A stretch of 64,000 nucleotides of DNA from the NCBI GenBank assembly GCA_027026255.1, contig JALVOT010000009.1:27833-91832 (forward strand). The letters run 5' to 3'. Under the pieces are notes generated by a model. The model made no database searches. It was not told where the DNA came from and saw only the letters and a list, made by a program, of their open reading frames with translations. Origin of the DNA: Caldifarciminota bacterium. Lineage in GTDB: Bacteria; Hydrothermota; Tepidihabitantia; SM23-42. Shown in pieces: positions 1 to 8,138 of the stretch. Each line of letters opens with the position of its first letter. Position 1 is the stretch's first letter. The position numbers and the translations under genes are program-made.

Positions 1-30
1 GTTTCAATTCCTCATAGGTAGACTATTAAT
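1..30 (-). CRISPR. Leader-proximal CRISPR repeat (single copy visible; array continues outside window)
   Basis: GTTTCAATTCCTCATAGGTAGACTATTAAT resembles known type I-B repeats. The minus-strand form ends in ATTGAAAC (typical 8-nt crRNA 5' handle). Adjacent to cas2. Repeat length is inferred from family because only one copy is visible. Confidence 0.75.
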
Positions 31-239
31 CCATTTTTACCGCATAAATAAAATACTTTGTCAAAGAACGATACAGTAAAAATATTTAATATTTTGCAAA
101 TTTTAGTCATTTCTTTTGAAAAGTCAATACATTCTTTGACCTTGCGGTTTCGTCTATCTTCTGATATTTTTACATCATCATAGGTCGACGAACAAATTTT
201 TTTTATATTTTGATACCCGCTATGCGCATAAATTTTCAT
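12..239 (-). CDS. Possible 75-aa leader ORF, unknown function
   Basis: ATG lies 5 nt downstream of the leader -10 box; the ORF ends inside the first repeat. Coding status unproven. Confidence 0.25.
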   Translation of the reverse strand: MKIYAHSGYQNIKKICSSTYDDVKISEDRRNRKVKECIDFSKEMTKICKILNIFTVSFFDKVFYLCGKNGLIVYL

Positions 240-296
240 ATTTTATTATACACATTTTAAATCGAATGTCAAGGCAAAATTTGCAAATTTTTGTAT
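31..296 (-). promoter_or_regulatory. CRISPR leader with strong promoter
   Basis: AT-rich region between cas2 and the first repeat. On the minus strand TTGACA (267-272), 16-nt spacer, TATAAT (245-250). Confidence 0.7.
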
Positions 297-566
297 TTAT
301 ATAATAGTTTCTTCCTTTCCTTTTTCAATACCCATCGTTTCCCTGGATGTATACATTTTTGTTCTGAAAATATAAAATACTACAGCATCTTTTTCTGTAT
401 CGATTATTTTCCCCATTTCAACTTTTAGCCTTTCAAATTTTGCTCGGGTAATCTCACCTTCAAAAACTGAATTTTGAATCCAGGTTAGGTATTTTCTTGC
501 CACCTTTAATGCCCTGGCTACCCTTTCCACCCCGACATCGTAAGTCATTATAACAAACATCACCAC
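297..566 (-). CDS. cas2: CRISPR-associated endonuclease Cas2
   Basis: 89 aa, MFVIMTYDVGVERVARALKVARKYLTWIQNSVFEGEIT is Cas2-like; adjacent to cas1. Confidence 0.95.
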   Translation of the reverse strand: MVMFVIMTYDVGVERVARALKVARKYLTWIQNSVFEGEITRAKFERLKVEMGKIIDTEKDAVVFYIFRTKMYTSRETMGIEKGKEETII

Positions 567-1564
567 CTCGCAACGAATGGCTCGTAGTTTTTCTCACCTA
601 ATAAATGCTTTTCAATCTTGTATGCCTCAAGATGTAGAAGAGAACGATACGAGACATTTCTTTTCAGGCTGGGATGTCTGATTGTTGTAGTCATTCGTTT
701 ATCAAATTCCTCAATAAATCGTCGTCTGCCGCTTTCTTTTAGAAAAATGCCATTGGCTTCTTCATAAAAATCATTTGTTTTAATCATATTTTTATTCACC
801 AGTGTAAAAATAATCCGGTCAATAATTATCGGTTTAAAAATCTCAGCAATATCAAGGTTTAAAGAAAATCTTCTGAAATTAGATGTATGTAAGAATCCTA
901 TTCTTGGATCAAGATGGGTCCTGTAAATTTCACTCAGGCAGGCTACATATAATAGACTATTCCCAAAACTAATCAGGGTATTCAATCGATTCTCAGGGGG
1001 ACGTCTGGTTCTGCTTTTGAATTCAAATTCCGGATTGGTGAAAATTTTATCAAAGACCTTATAATATTGTTCTCGGATATTGCCTTCAATCGCCATTAAC
1101 TTATCAGTGGTATTCTGGTTATGAATCAGCTCCGCCAGTTTTTCTATATCTTCAATAATACTCTGCAATGCGGCACCACGATTTAGATAATAATTTAATA
1201 CTCTTTTCATATTATCTACAGCACCCTTTACAAATCGCCGGGCAAGGTCGATTCTTCTTTCATCATCAAGATAAAATTCCGCCTGTTTCAAAATCATATG
1301 CCCGGAATTATAATGTTCTCTTGGATAGAATGTGCCGATATAATAGCCATAATGGTTGAAAAAGTGGATAATAATTTCTTTCTGACACAGAAATTCTAAA
1401 AGTTTCTTGTTGATTGTAATCTCACCCATAATAAGCATCTCTCTGGTATTCTCGACCGGAATATACTTTCGTCCCTTTTCACCTTCAAAATATAATGTAT
1501 TCTGCTTTCGATGCAGTTCACCATTGGAAAAGATATATAAAGTTTTTTTCATAACATCACGCAA
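560..1564 (-). CDS. cas1: CRISPR-associated endonuclease Cas1 (type I-B)
   Basis: KKTLYIFSNGELHRKQNTLYF...EGNIREQYY...RPPENRLNTLISFGNSLLY...GFLHTSNFRRFSLNLDIAEIFKP. True start probably the internal ATG (MKKTLYIF). Confidence 0.96.
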   Translation of the reverse strand: MRDVMKKTLYIFSNGELHRKQNTLYFEGEKGRKYIPVENTREMLIMGEITINKKLLEFLCQKEIIIHFFNHYGYYIGTFYPREHYNSGHMILKQAEFYLDDERRIDLARRFVKGAVDNMKRVLNYYLNRGAALQSIIEDIEKLAELIHNQNTTDKLMAIEGNIREQYYKVFDKIFTNPEFEFKSRTRRPPENRLNTLISFGNSLLYVACLSEIYRTHLDPRIGFLHTSNFRRFSLNLDIAEIFKPIIIDRIIFTLVNKNMIKTNDFYEEANGIFLKESGRRRFIEEFDKRMTTTIRHPSLKRNVSYRSLLHLEAYKIEKHLLGEKNYEPFVARW

Positions 1565-1674
1565 TATTTAATCGTAAAACCAATCATAATACTTAGATTT
1601 TCCACGCCATTCATCTTTGATTTTAAACCTGCCAAGTTTATATTTTCCATATCCTCTTCTTGGTTCCTACACCC

Positions 1675-1710
1675 ATTTTTGTATTTAGCCAATTGGCTAA
1701 ATACAAAAAT
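1675..1710. promoter_or_regulatory. 36-bp perfect palindrome, putative operator A
   Basis: ATTTTTGTATTTAGCCAA|TTGGCTAAATACAAAAAT. Confidence 0.6.
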
Positions 1711-1725
1711 ATAAAATACAGCAAA

Positions 1726-2034
1726 TTACAGTTTTTTGACACGAATACGCTGGACGAATTTCTCTAATTGATTAATTATCTCGATCACTGTTTGGTCTTT
1801 GAGCCAATAGATTCTTTTATTAACTTCCACCTCGTATCTGATTAAATCAATATTTCGTAAATCCCTTAAGACCCGTGAAATAGTGGGGACTGAAACGCCG
1901 ATTGCCCTGGCTAATTCAGAAGGGTTTCTTCTTTTATGAAAGAGCAACTTAACAGTTTTGTATGCCGTAGGGTTGCTTAATACACGACAAACCCGCGAGG
2001 CACGATATTCTGTTTCCGGCATTTTTTTTCTCAT
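1726..2034 (-). CDS. ArsR-like winged-helix transcriptional regulator
   Basis: RVLSNPTAYKTVKLLFHKRRNPSELARAIGVSVPTISRVLRDLRNIDLIRYEVEVNKRIYWL; SD GGAGG 7 nt before ATG. Confidence 0.8.
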   Translation of the reverse strand: MRKKMPETEYRASRVCRVLSNPTAYKTVKLLFHKRRNPSELARAIGVSVPTISRVLRDLRNIDLIRYEVEVNKRIYWLKDQTVIEIINQLEKFVQRIRVKKL

Positions 2035-2192
2035 TTAACCTCCGTATATTATTTTATAAAATATTCAGAATAAATCAACTGTTTTTTCTGAATCGAGGCT
2101 GAAGTTTTGTATGAATTTTTTGAAAAAATATATCAGAGATATTAAGGTGTGGGTCGCACAACTCAATATTTTTTCCAAAATAGAATATCTAT

Positions 2193-2311
2193 CATCCTGA
2201 CCCCCGCCGATTTTTATATTTAGCCAATTGGCTAAATATGAAAGTGAAAGGTTTATATTTTGAGTGCGGATATTGTATGGGATTGTTTGTAATACCGGCA
2301 GGGTCAGGATG
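2193..2311. repeat. 119-bp segment bounded by 11-bp perfect inverted repeats
   Basis: CATCCTGACCC (2193-2203) versus GGGTCAGGATG (2301-2311), with further imperfect GCCG/CGGC pairing inward. Confidence 0.5.
2216..2239. promoter_or_regulatory. 24-bp perfect palindrome, putative operator B
   Basis: ATATTTAGCCAA|TTGGCTAAATAT; shares the 22-bp core TATTTAGCCAATTGGCTAAATA with operator A. Confidence 0.6.
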
Positions 2312-2560
2312 GGTGGTTGATACTTGGGTTCGGTTCAGAAAACAGGGGATTGTTTAATATAAATACTTAAATATAAATAGAGGATAAGACTTGAAATTTG
2401 CTTTCGCCTCAGTCAGAATTGCTTAATGTAAATAGACGCCGGGATGAGTATCGACACCTGAACCAGTGGATATTTTTATTGCGGTATTTCAACCTAATCA
2501 AGAAACCCGGTGTTAATGCTGTAAACAAATGGATGTTTCTTAGTCAATTTTTTAATCATT

Positions 2561-3055
2561 CTATACCCAGCAGAATTCTTTATATGCACAGCGATTGCAG
2601 AATCCAATTTTCACAGGTTCTGGAGGTGTATCCTGTGAAATAATTTTTTGTATCGCTTCAAATGTTCTTTCCAGTTCATCCTCCAACTCCGGGGTCAGTT
2701 CCACAGGTATCCGCTTTTTCTCTTTGGGGATTAAGAGTTCACCGGTTGCCTTAATATTTATTTTTTTTAATTGATAAAGGTAAAAAGATAATTGCATTTT
2801 TGCTGATTGTAGATACCTGCTGGATTTTTTTACTTCAGCTACCAACAATTTTCCTTCTTTTTTACCGAAAATATCAATTTTCATCCCTGCTGTTTCAAAT
2901 TCTTTCTTTGCCCTCTGATATGATTCTTCATGTATCAATCTTCCCAATTCGATTAGTTGATTGTCCTGACTTGGATCAAGTTCATGTGCCATCAGCCAGA
3001 CCTCTCGCGGACAGATATAATAATACCAGATTAATGTTCCTGTGATTTTTTTCAT
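2561..3055 (-). CDS. cas4: CRISPR-associated exonuclease Cas4
   Basis: ITGTLIWYYYICPREVWLM...RLIHEESYQR...VAEVKKSSR...QLSFYLYQL...CNRCAYKEFCWV. Confidence 0.95.
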   Translation of the reverse strand: MKKITGTLIWYYYICPREVWLMAHELDPSQDNQLIELGRLIHEESYQRAKKEFETAGMKIDIFGKKEGKLLVAEVKKSSRYLQSAKMQLSFYLYQLKKINIKATGELLIPKEKKRIPVELTPELEDELERTFEAIQKIISQDTPPEPVKIGFCNRCAYKEFCWV

Positions 3056-3125
3056 TAAAACTTTAGCACTTCGGAATTCTGTGGTGAATCTAATTTTACA
3101 ATTGTTATCCAGTATTCGTAATAAA

Positions 3126-3965
3126 TTAAATGTTCTGCCATCTAAAAATCTGTTCTATGAGACGAGTCTTTTTAATTATTACATTTACATTAAATTCTCG
3201 CTCCATATCTCTTTCTATTTCAATCAGACCGAATCTATCCAAGAATCGTTCAATCACCCTGTAAAAATAACATTCCTGATATCTTTTTATATTATTCAAG
3301 AAGTCGATAATCAAACGGGGAAACGCACGGAGGTATTTATCTGAATAAAACTGAAATTTTCTCGATTCATTACCATATTTCTGAACAAGAAAGATGGTAA
3401 AACCAAATCTCTCCTGTATAATCGGGGAACTTGGATAGTAATCGAAATATTCCCAGTTACATTTTGTAGCAAAACTGACTAACATTGTTAAGTACAATTC
3501 AACAATTGAGTTCGATTTTAGATACCTAATTGCTTTCTTTGTTAGAGTCAGCTTGCCATATTTTTTTCTGGTTAAACCCGATACTCTGGTAATTATATTT
3601 ATTGTATGGATATGTGGACTGTCCAACTCAGTTTTAAGTGGAAATTGGTGCAAAAATATCCGTGTGAATCTGTCGTAGATACCTTCATCAATAAGCATCC
3701 GACAGAAAAATAGTGGGAGATTGCCTTTTTGTGTTAATTTTACTGGCTCCACTTTTTTTAGAATGGATAAATATTTAACTACATCTTTATAAAAGTGAAT
3801 ATCTTTAATTAATTGAGCATCGAACTTTTTATTTAACAACATCGGCGAATTGTTTTTATCGAAAGGATAACGCAGCAAATTAACCATTTCATTTGTTGTA
3901 AGCCCTTCAAAATTATCGCGTGGTATATTTGCTAACAGAAATCCAAGATAATCCATATCTAACAT
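3126..3965 (-). CDS. Uncharacterised protein encoded within the cas operon
   Basis: 279 aa; TLTKKAIRYLKS...KCNWEYFDYYPSSPIIQERFGFTIFLVQKYGNESRKFQFYSDKYLRAFP. The C-terminal pattern resembles a family of conserved hypothetical proteins, from memory. No Cas6 signature. Confidence 0.8.
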   Translation of the reverse strand: MLDMDYLGFLLANIPRDNFEGLTTNEMVNLLRYPFDKNNSPMLLNKKFDAQLIKDIHFYKDVVKYLSILKKVEPVKLTQKGNLPLFFCRMLIDEGIYDRFTRIFLHQFPLKTELDSPHIHTINIITRVSGLTRKKYGKLTLTKKAIRYLKSNSIVELYLTMLVSFATKCNWEYFDYYPSSPIIQERFGFTIFLVQKYGNESRKFQFYSDKYLRAFPRLIIDFLNNIKRYQECYFYRVIERFLDRFGLIEIERDMEREFNVNVIIKKTRLIEQIFRWQNI

Positions 3966-4119
3966 TTATCTATCATTTCTGTGGCTGACAGCTTTATTTT
4001 ATGAATTATAAAATACCCCAACCTCCTCCACCATAAATCAAACTTCATATATGTGGATAAGGTGATTGAGGGTGAAAATATCAGTAGGGTTATATACAAT
4101 TTAATTTCTGTTATGTTAT

Positions 4120-6483
4120 TCAACAGATAGATACCTCGCTTTTGGACTTGAATCCTGTTTCAATATCATAAAATTCATCTAATTGAAATTTTGAAATGAA
4201 TCTGAATCCAGAAACTTCTGGCGGTAAATTCTCTTTTACCTTAGGCAAGGATATCGATATTACATAATTATAAAATTCCCCCCGTACTTCCAAAAATCGT
4301 TGCTTCCTTTTCCGCGGATCAGCTATTTGCATCGCTTCCTGATATTGATTCCAAATATCTGTGGCCTCATCATTTAGTTCTACAAAAACATCAACCTTCT
4401 CGCCTTTTTCTTCAATCAGGCGAAACCTACTAATTTTCTCATAGTCAAGAACTTTTATTGCCTCAAGATATTCTTGGGAAGTATCGTCTGATATTGCATT
4501 AAGTAGTTGCTTATAATATTGATTGGCTAAAGCCAAGAAATTTTCTTCATCAACTATAGAGTAAGACTTAAGAATTCTTTCGGTATTGTCGATAAGGACA
4601 GGATCGTAAATATAGGAGTAACAAAATCTCTGATTTTTTTCATCCTGCAGCAGAAAAATTTCTATTTTCCCTAAAGATATGTTCCAATTGCGATTTGCCC
4701 TTCCTGCAACCTGATTAATACTATCCATAGGACCAAAATCTCTAATTACTCTTTCCAAATCAATATCCACGCCCGCTTCCACCAGCTGAGTTGAGATGAC
4801 AAATTTTTTATGATTTGGTTCTTTTATTTTTTTTATTCGCATAAATCGTTCATAGGGAGTTACATGTGAGGATAGAAAATAAATCTTGTATCCTAATTGT
4901 TCTAAAGGTTTCTTCATAGCTTTAAAAAGTTTCTCAGCAGATGAAATTGTATTCAAAACGACCAGTGTACTCTTTAAATTTGAAGATGCATTCTTTATAA
5001 GTTCATCAGCAAGCTCAATAGTAGTTTTGGGTAATGCAGTTTTAATTATAATTTGGGTCCTTTTGCAGGACTTAAAATATTTTTCATTATTGGTGAGAAG
5101 CTCTCTTGTATTCTTAAAAATTGCAGGTTGTGTAGCAGTGGATAGAAGAAAATATGTGCCAAGGTATTTTTGCATTGCTTCTGCCATTTTTCTAAAAAGC
5201 AACCAATATTTATGAGGAAATGATTGGATTTCATCAAGGATGACAATACCTCCTGCAATTTTATGAAGTTTCCGAATCGCTCTATTCCGGTTTGAAAATA
5301 GTGTATGAAATAACTGGACGAAAGTGGTAATGATAATTTCTGAATCCCAGCCTTCGATAAGAATTTCACTCTTATCACTGCCATACTCAGTATCCTCCTC
5401 TATATAAGTATAGTCGGAAAGATGATGATGGATCAAAAATAAATCCGATGTGGGATTTTTACCAATCTCATACTTAAAAACTTTCTCAATTTCTTTAGCA
5501 TTTTGATCAATAATACTTAAAAAAGGGAGACAATAAATAAGTCGAGGGCAATATTTTTTCTCATTGATAATTCGGCTCCTTAATTTTAGGGCAAAAGCTA
5601 ATGAAGTTAACGTTTTACCTAAACCTGTAGGCGCTGTGAGAGAGAAGATACGATCTCGGTCAAGATTAAGGGCTTCAATTTGATGGAGTACTTCTTGATA
5701 AACTTTATTTCTAAGAATATCAATTTTTCTTCGAGTATTATCAAATCCTCTTTGCTTACGATAATTTTCTACCATATCAACCACTAAAGGTTTTCTCTCT
5801 AAATGGGAACCAACAGTGACTTCATGTTTATCAGCATCTAACAGTAGTGAATAGAGCAAATGCTGGATGAGGTAAGGGAGAATTCCCCCATTTCGTTTAA
5901 GCCAGTGAGCTAAGGAATATTTCCGTAGAGGCCAGTTCTCAGAAAAGTTTCTTAATTTTTGGGAAACAGTATCCCAGTATGGTATAAAGGAAAAATATTC
6001 ATGATAAAGATTTTTTACCTGCTTTTTTAATGTCTCTTCTATATCTAATCGTAAATCTTCGGTTGCTGATTGTAGATTGCCGTGGTGTCTACGTACTGTA
6101 AGAAAAGAAACGATCGGCAGAAACGAAGTGAACTCATTATTAAAATGCACCTTTTTTAGATATTCCTCAATTACAAAATAGGTGGCTATAGCGGAAATAA
6201 GACTATGCCTAGTTTCTGGCATATTCTTAAACCGGGCTTTTTTATCATCGTTTTTCTCTCGAAGATACTCCTGAAAGAAAGGAGTTGCTTTTCCGATGTC
6301 ATGGTAAAGCCCAATGAGACGAACTACATCCACCAGAATTCTTTTTTCTATGGGCAAAGCTAAAGGAATAGCCTTTATTGAAAGTCTTGCTAATTCCCCT
6401 GTTTTTATTAAATGTTCCTTTAAAGATTTATCAGGATGAGACCATATCTCATCATAAGGGAACAATGATATCGCCATTGTCAA
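4120..6483 (-). CDS. cas3: CRISPR-associated helicase/nuclease Cas3 (HD domain)
   Basis: HD motif GLYHDIGKATPFFQEYL; LTAPTGLGKTLTSLAFAL; ILDEIQSFP; STATQP; STQLVEAGVDIDLERVIRDFGPMDSINQVAGRANR. Confidence 0.96.
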   Translation of the reverse strand: MTMAISLFPYDEIWSHPDKSLKEHLIKTGELARLSIKAIPLALPIEKRILVDVVRLIGLYHDIGKATPFFQEYLREKNDDKKARFKNMPETRHSLISAIATYFVIEEYLKKVHFNNEFTSFLPIVSFLTVRRHHGNLQSATEDLRLDIEETLKKQVKNLYHEYFSFIPYWDTVSQKLRNFSENWPLRKYSLAHWLKRNGGILPYLIQHLLYSLLLDADKHEVTVGSHLERKPLVVDMVENYRKQRGFDNTRRKIDILRNKVYQEVLHQIEALNLDRDRIFSLTAPTGLGKTLTSLAFALKLRSRIINEKKYCPRLIYCLPFLSIIDQNAKEIEKVFKYEIGKNPTSDLFLIHHHLSDYTYIEEDTEYGSDKSEILIEGWDSEIIITTFVQLFHTLFSNRNRAIRKLHKIAGGIVILDEIQSFPHKYWLLFRKMAEAMQKYLGTYFLLSTATQPAIFKNTRELLTNNEKYFKSCKRTQIIIKTALPKTTIELADELIKNASSNLKSTLVVLNTISSAEKLFKAMKKPLEQLGYKIYFLSSHVTPYERFMRIKKIKEPNHKKFVISTQLVEAGVDIDLERVIRDFGPMDSINQVAGRANRNWNISLGKIEIFLLQDEKNQRFCYSYIYDPVLIDNTERILKSYSIVDEENFLALANQYYKQLLNAISDDTSQEYLEAIKVLDYEKISRFRLIEEKGEKVDVFVELNDEATDIWNQYQEAMQIADPRKRKQRFLEVRGEFYNYVISISLPKVKENLPPEVSGFRFISKFQLDEFYDIETGFKSKSEVSIC

Positions 6484-7177
6484 GTTTTAAAGCTGCCTCT
6501 ATTTTGGCTCTTATTGTTTTTCCTTCAATTTCATAGAGTATTTCGCGGTATTCAGTTACTATTCTTCCAGGACGCATTTCAACTGGGATTCGTTCTTTGA
6601 AATATTTTTTACCGTGTTGCAGGAGATTAAGTTTAATTTTCTTATCTAAGGGAATAACAGTGTGTATATCCACAAATTCTTTACCATTTAGTCTTTTCGA
6701 TACCGTAGATTCCGAATTAAAGTTAAAATCGGCAATGAGTTCACTTAGTCCAAGACAAGGTGTATAGACAGATTTATGGTTTTTTAAATTTACCCTTAGC
6801 GAGTTAAAAATGCTCATATCGGAATGGTTGAAGTAAATTCTAAACCTTGGGTCCTTGAGATATTCAAAACGAATTTGGGTTCTCGGTTCATGTGTACCTT
6901 TTTTAACCGGTATCCAATAACCATCTTTTGTATTTATAAGATTCTGTGTTATTCTGACCTTTTTGATAGGATTAATAACTCGGATAGCAATTTTCGCTTT
7001 ATCTTTTGTCATTATCTGGAGGTATTCTTTTTTACCTTTGCCAATGACAGCGCTAATTAATCCAATGATTGCAGTTCGAGGTGGAATTGAAAAGGTAAGT
7101 GGCGATGAGGTAGTATAATATTTCTTAAAATGTGCGTAATCGCCCCAGATGTCAAAGATTAAGAATTTCTCTGACAT
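6452..7177 (-). CDS. cas5: CRISPR-associated protein Cas5 (type I-B)
   Basis: FLIFDIWGDYAHFKKYYTTSSPLTFSIPPRTAIIGLISAVIG. Confidence 0.94.
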   Translation of the reverse strand: MSEKFLIFDIWGDYAHFKKYYTTSSPLTFSIPPRTAIIGLISAVIGKGKKEYLQIMTKDKAKIAIRVINPIKKVRITQNLINTKDGYWIPVKKGTHEPRTQIRFEYLKDPRFRIYFNHSDMSIFNSLRVNLKNHKSVYTPCLGLSELIADFNFNSESTVSKRLNGKEFVDIHTVIPLDKKIKLNLLQHGKKYFKERIPVEMRPGRIVTEYREILYEIEGKTIRAKIEAALKLDNGDIIVPL

Positions 7178-7181
7178 AGTC

Positions 7182-8138
7182 TTAAAAACTTAATGGTTCA
7201 AAGGTAATGTTACCTATTTTGTCGACTTCTATCGGTTTTCCGTCTTTTATAAGTTTGAAGTGCTTATCTTTCGCGTGGCGAATTTTTTCAATTTTCCCTT
7301 TATTTTCCATTAATACATTAGCCAATTGAGTAATATCCAATTTCACCTCTTCAATTCTTCTGATTTCCTCATCTCTTTTTTCAGAGACGAATTTTATTCT
7401 ATGGTCAAGTTCACCAATATGGTAGTTTTTCTCTTTATATATAACTTGAAGTAGTAGCCGCGGTATCTGTCCAATCTTAGAGCGAGTGATAAGATTCTTG
7501 GTTCCATTCCAAATACCTTCAAGCATAAGTCCCACATCACCATCGGTTAATCGAGTATCTTTAGCTGCGTTTTCATTGATGACGCCATAGAAAGCAATGA
7601 GAGAATAGGGTAAGATATATGCTTCCCAGAAAGTTCCAGTGCCTTTTTTTTCACCTGAAGGCATAACGGTCGTCCCTTTTACGAAAGTAGGCTCACCTAC
7701 ACGGTGTAGTGATCTACCAAATTTGAACTGTACCGGCCCTGTCAAAGCGAATGCTCTTTCTGTTGGTTTTTCTTCCTCTGTTTTTGCTTTCTTTCTTCTT
7801 TCTCCTTTCTTTTTAAGGGCAAACGTGCCACCGAAGAGTCTGATGTCTATACACTTCCTAATCACTTCCTCGGGTGAACCATATTCTTCGTATATACTTT
7901 CTTTCGTTTTCAGTTTTCCTGAATTGTCTCTCTCTTCTCGTACGAATATTTCCTGTTCCTTAAAGTCATGAAGATAGTCACGAATTGTCCTTTTTAGGCG
8001 GACATCAGTTACAATATTCATTCCTGTTTCTTCATCAATGCGAGGTTTGTTTTCATCTATAGGATCACCGTTTGGATTAGCATCGGTGACATCGTAGATG
8101 AAAAGTATCTCTGACCTGTTTTTAATAACACTAGCCAT
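7182..8138 (-). CDS. cas7: CRISPR-associated protein Cas7/Csh2 (type I-B)
   Basis: IKNRSEILFIYDVTDANPNGDPIDENKPRIDEETGMNIVTDVRLKRTIRDYL. Confidence 0.95.
   Translation of the reverse strand: MASVIKNRSEILFIYDVTDANPNGDPIDENKPRIDEETGMNIVTDVRLKRTIRDYLHDFKEQEIFVREERDNSGKLKTKESIYEEYGSPEEVIRKCIDIRLFGGTFALKKKGERRKKAKTEEEKPTERAFALTGPVQFKFGRSLHRVGEPTFVKGTTVMPSGEKKGTGTFWEAYILPYSLIAFYGVINENAAKDTRLTDGDVGLMLEGIWNGTKNLITRSKIGQIPRLLLQVIYKEKNYHIGELDHRIKFVSEKRDEEIRRIEEVKLDITQLANVLMENKGKIEKIRHAKDKHFKLIKDGKPIEVDKIGNITFEPLSF

Noticed and set aside
31-64. Second TTGACA (59-64 minus strand) next to the first CRISPR repeat as an alternative leader promoter
   Set aside because: No good -10 at 16-18 nt (GGTAAA/GTAAAA); the distal TTGACA-N16-TATAAT is far stronger.
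1168-1359. Plus-strand ORF inside cas1
   Set aside because: Antisense to a well-supported cas1; typical spurious overlap ORF.
2398-2643. 81-aa plus-strand ORF with internally similar segments (LNQWIFLLRYFNLI / VNKWMFLSQFFNHS)
   Set aside because: Runs antisense into cas4 and has no SD or recognisable family. The internal similarity is short; may be a degenerate remnant but not supportable as a gene.
5046-5384. 112-aa minus-strand ORF in another frame within cas3
   Set aside because: Out-of-frame shadow of the cas3 helicase coding region with no independent signals.
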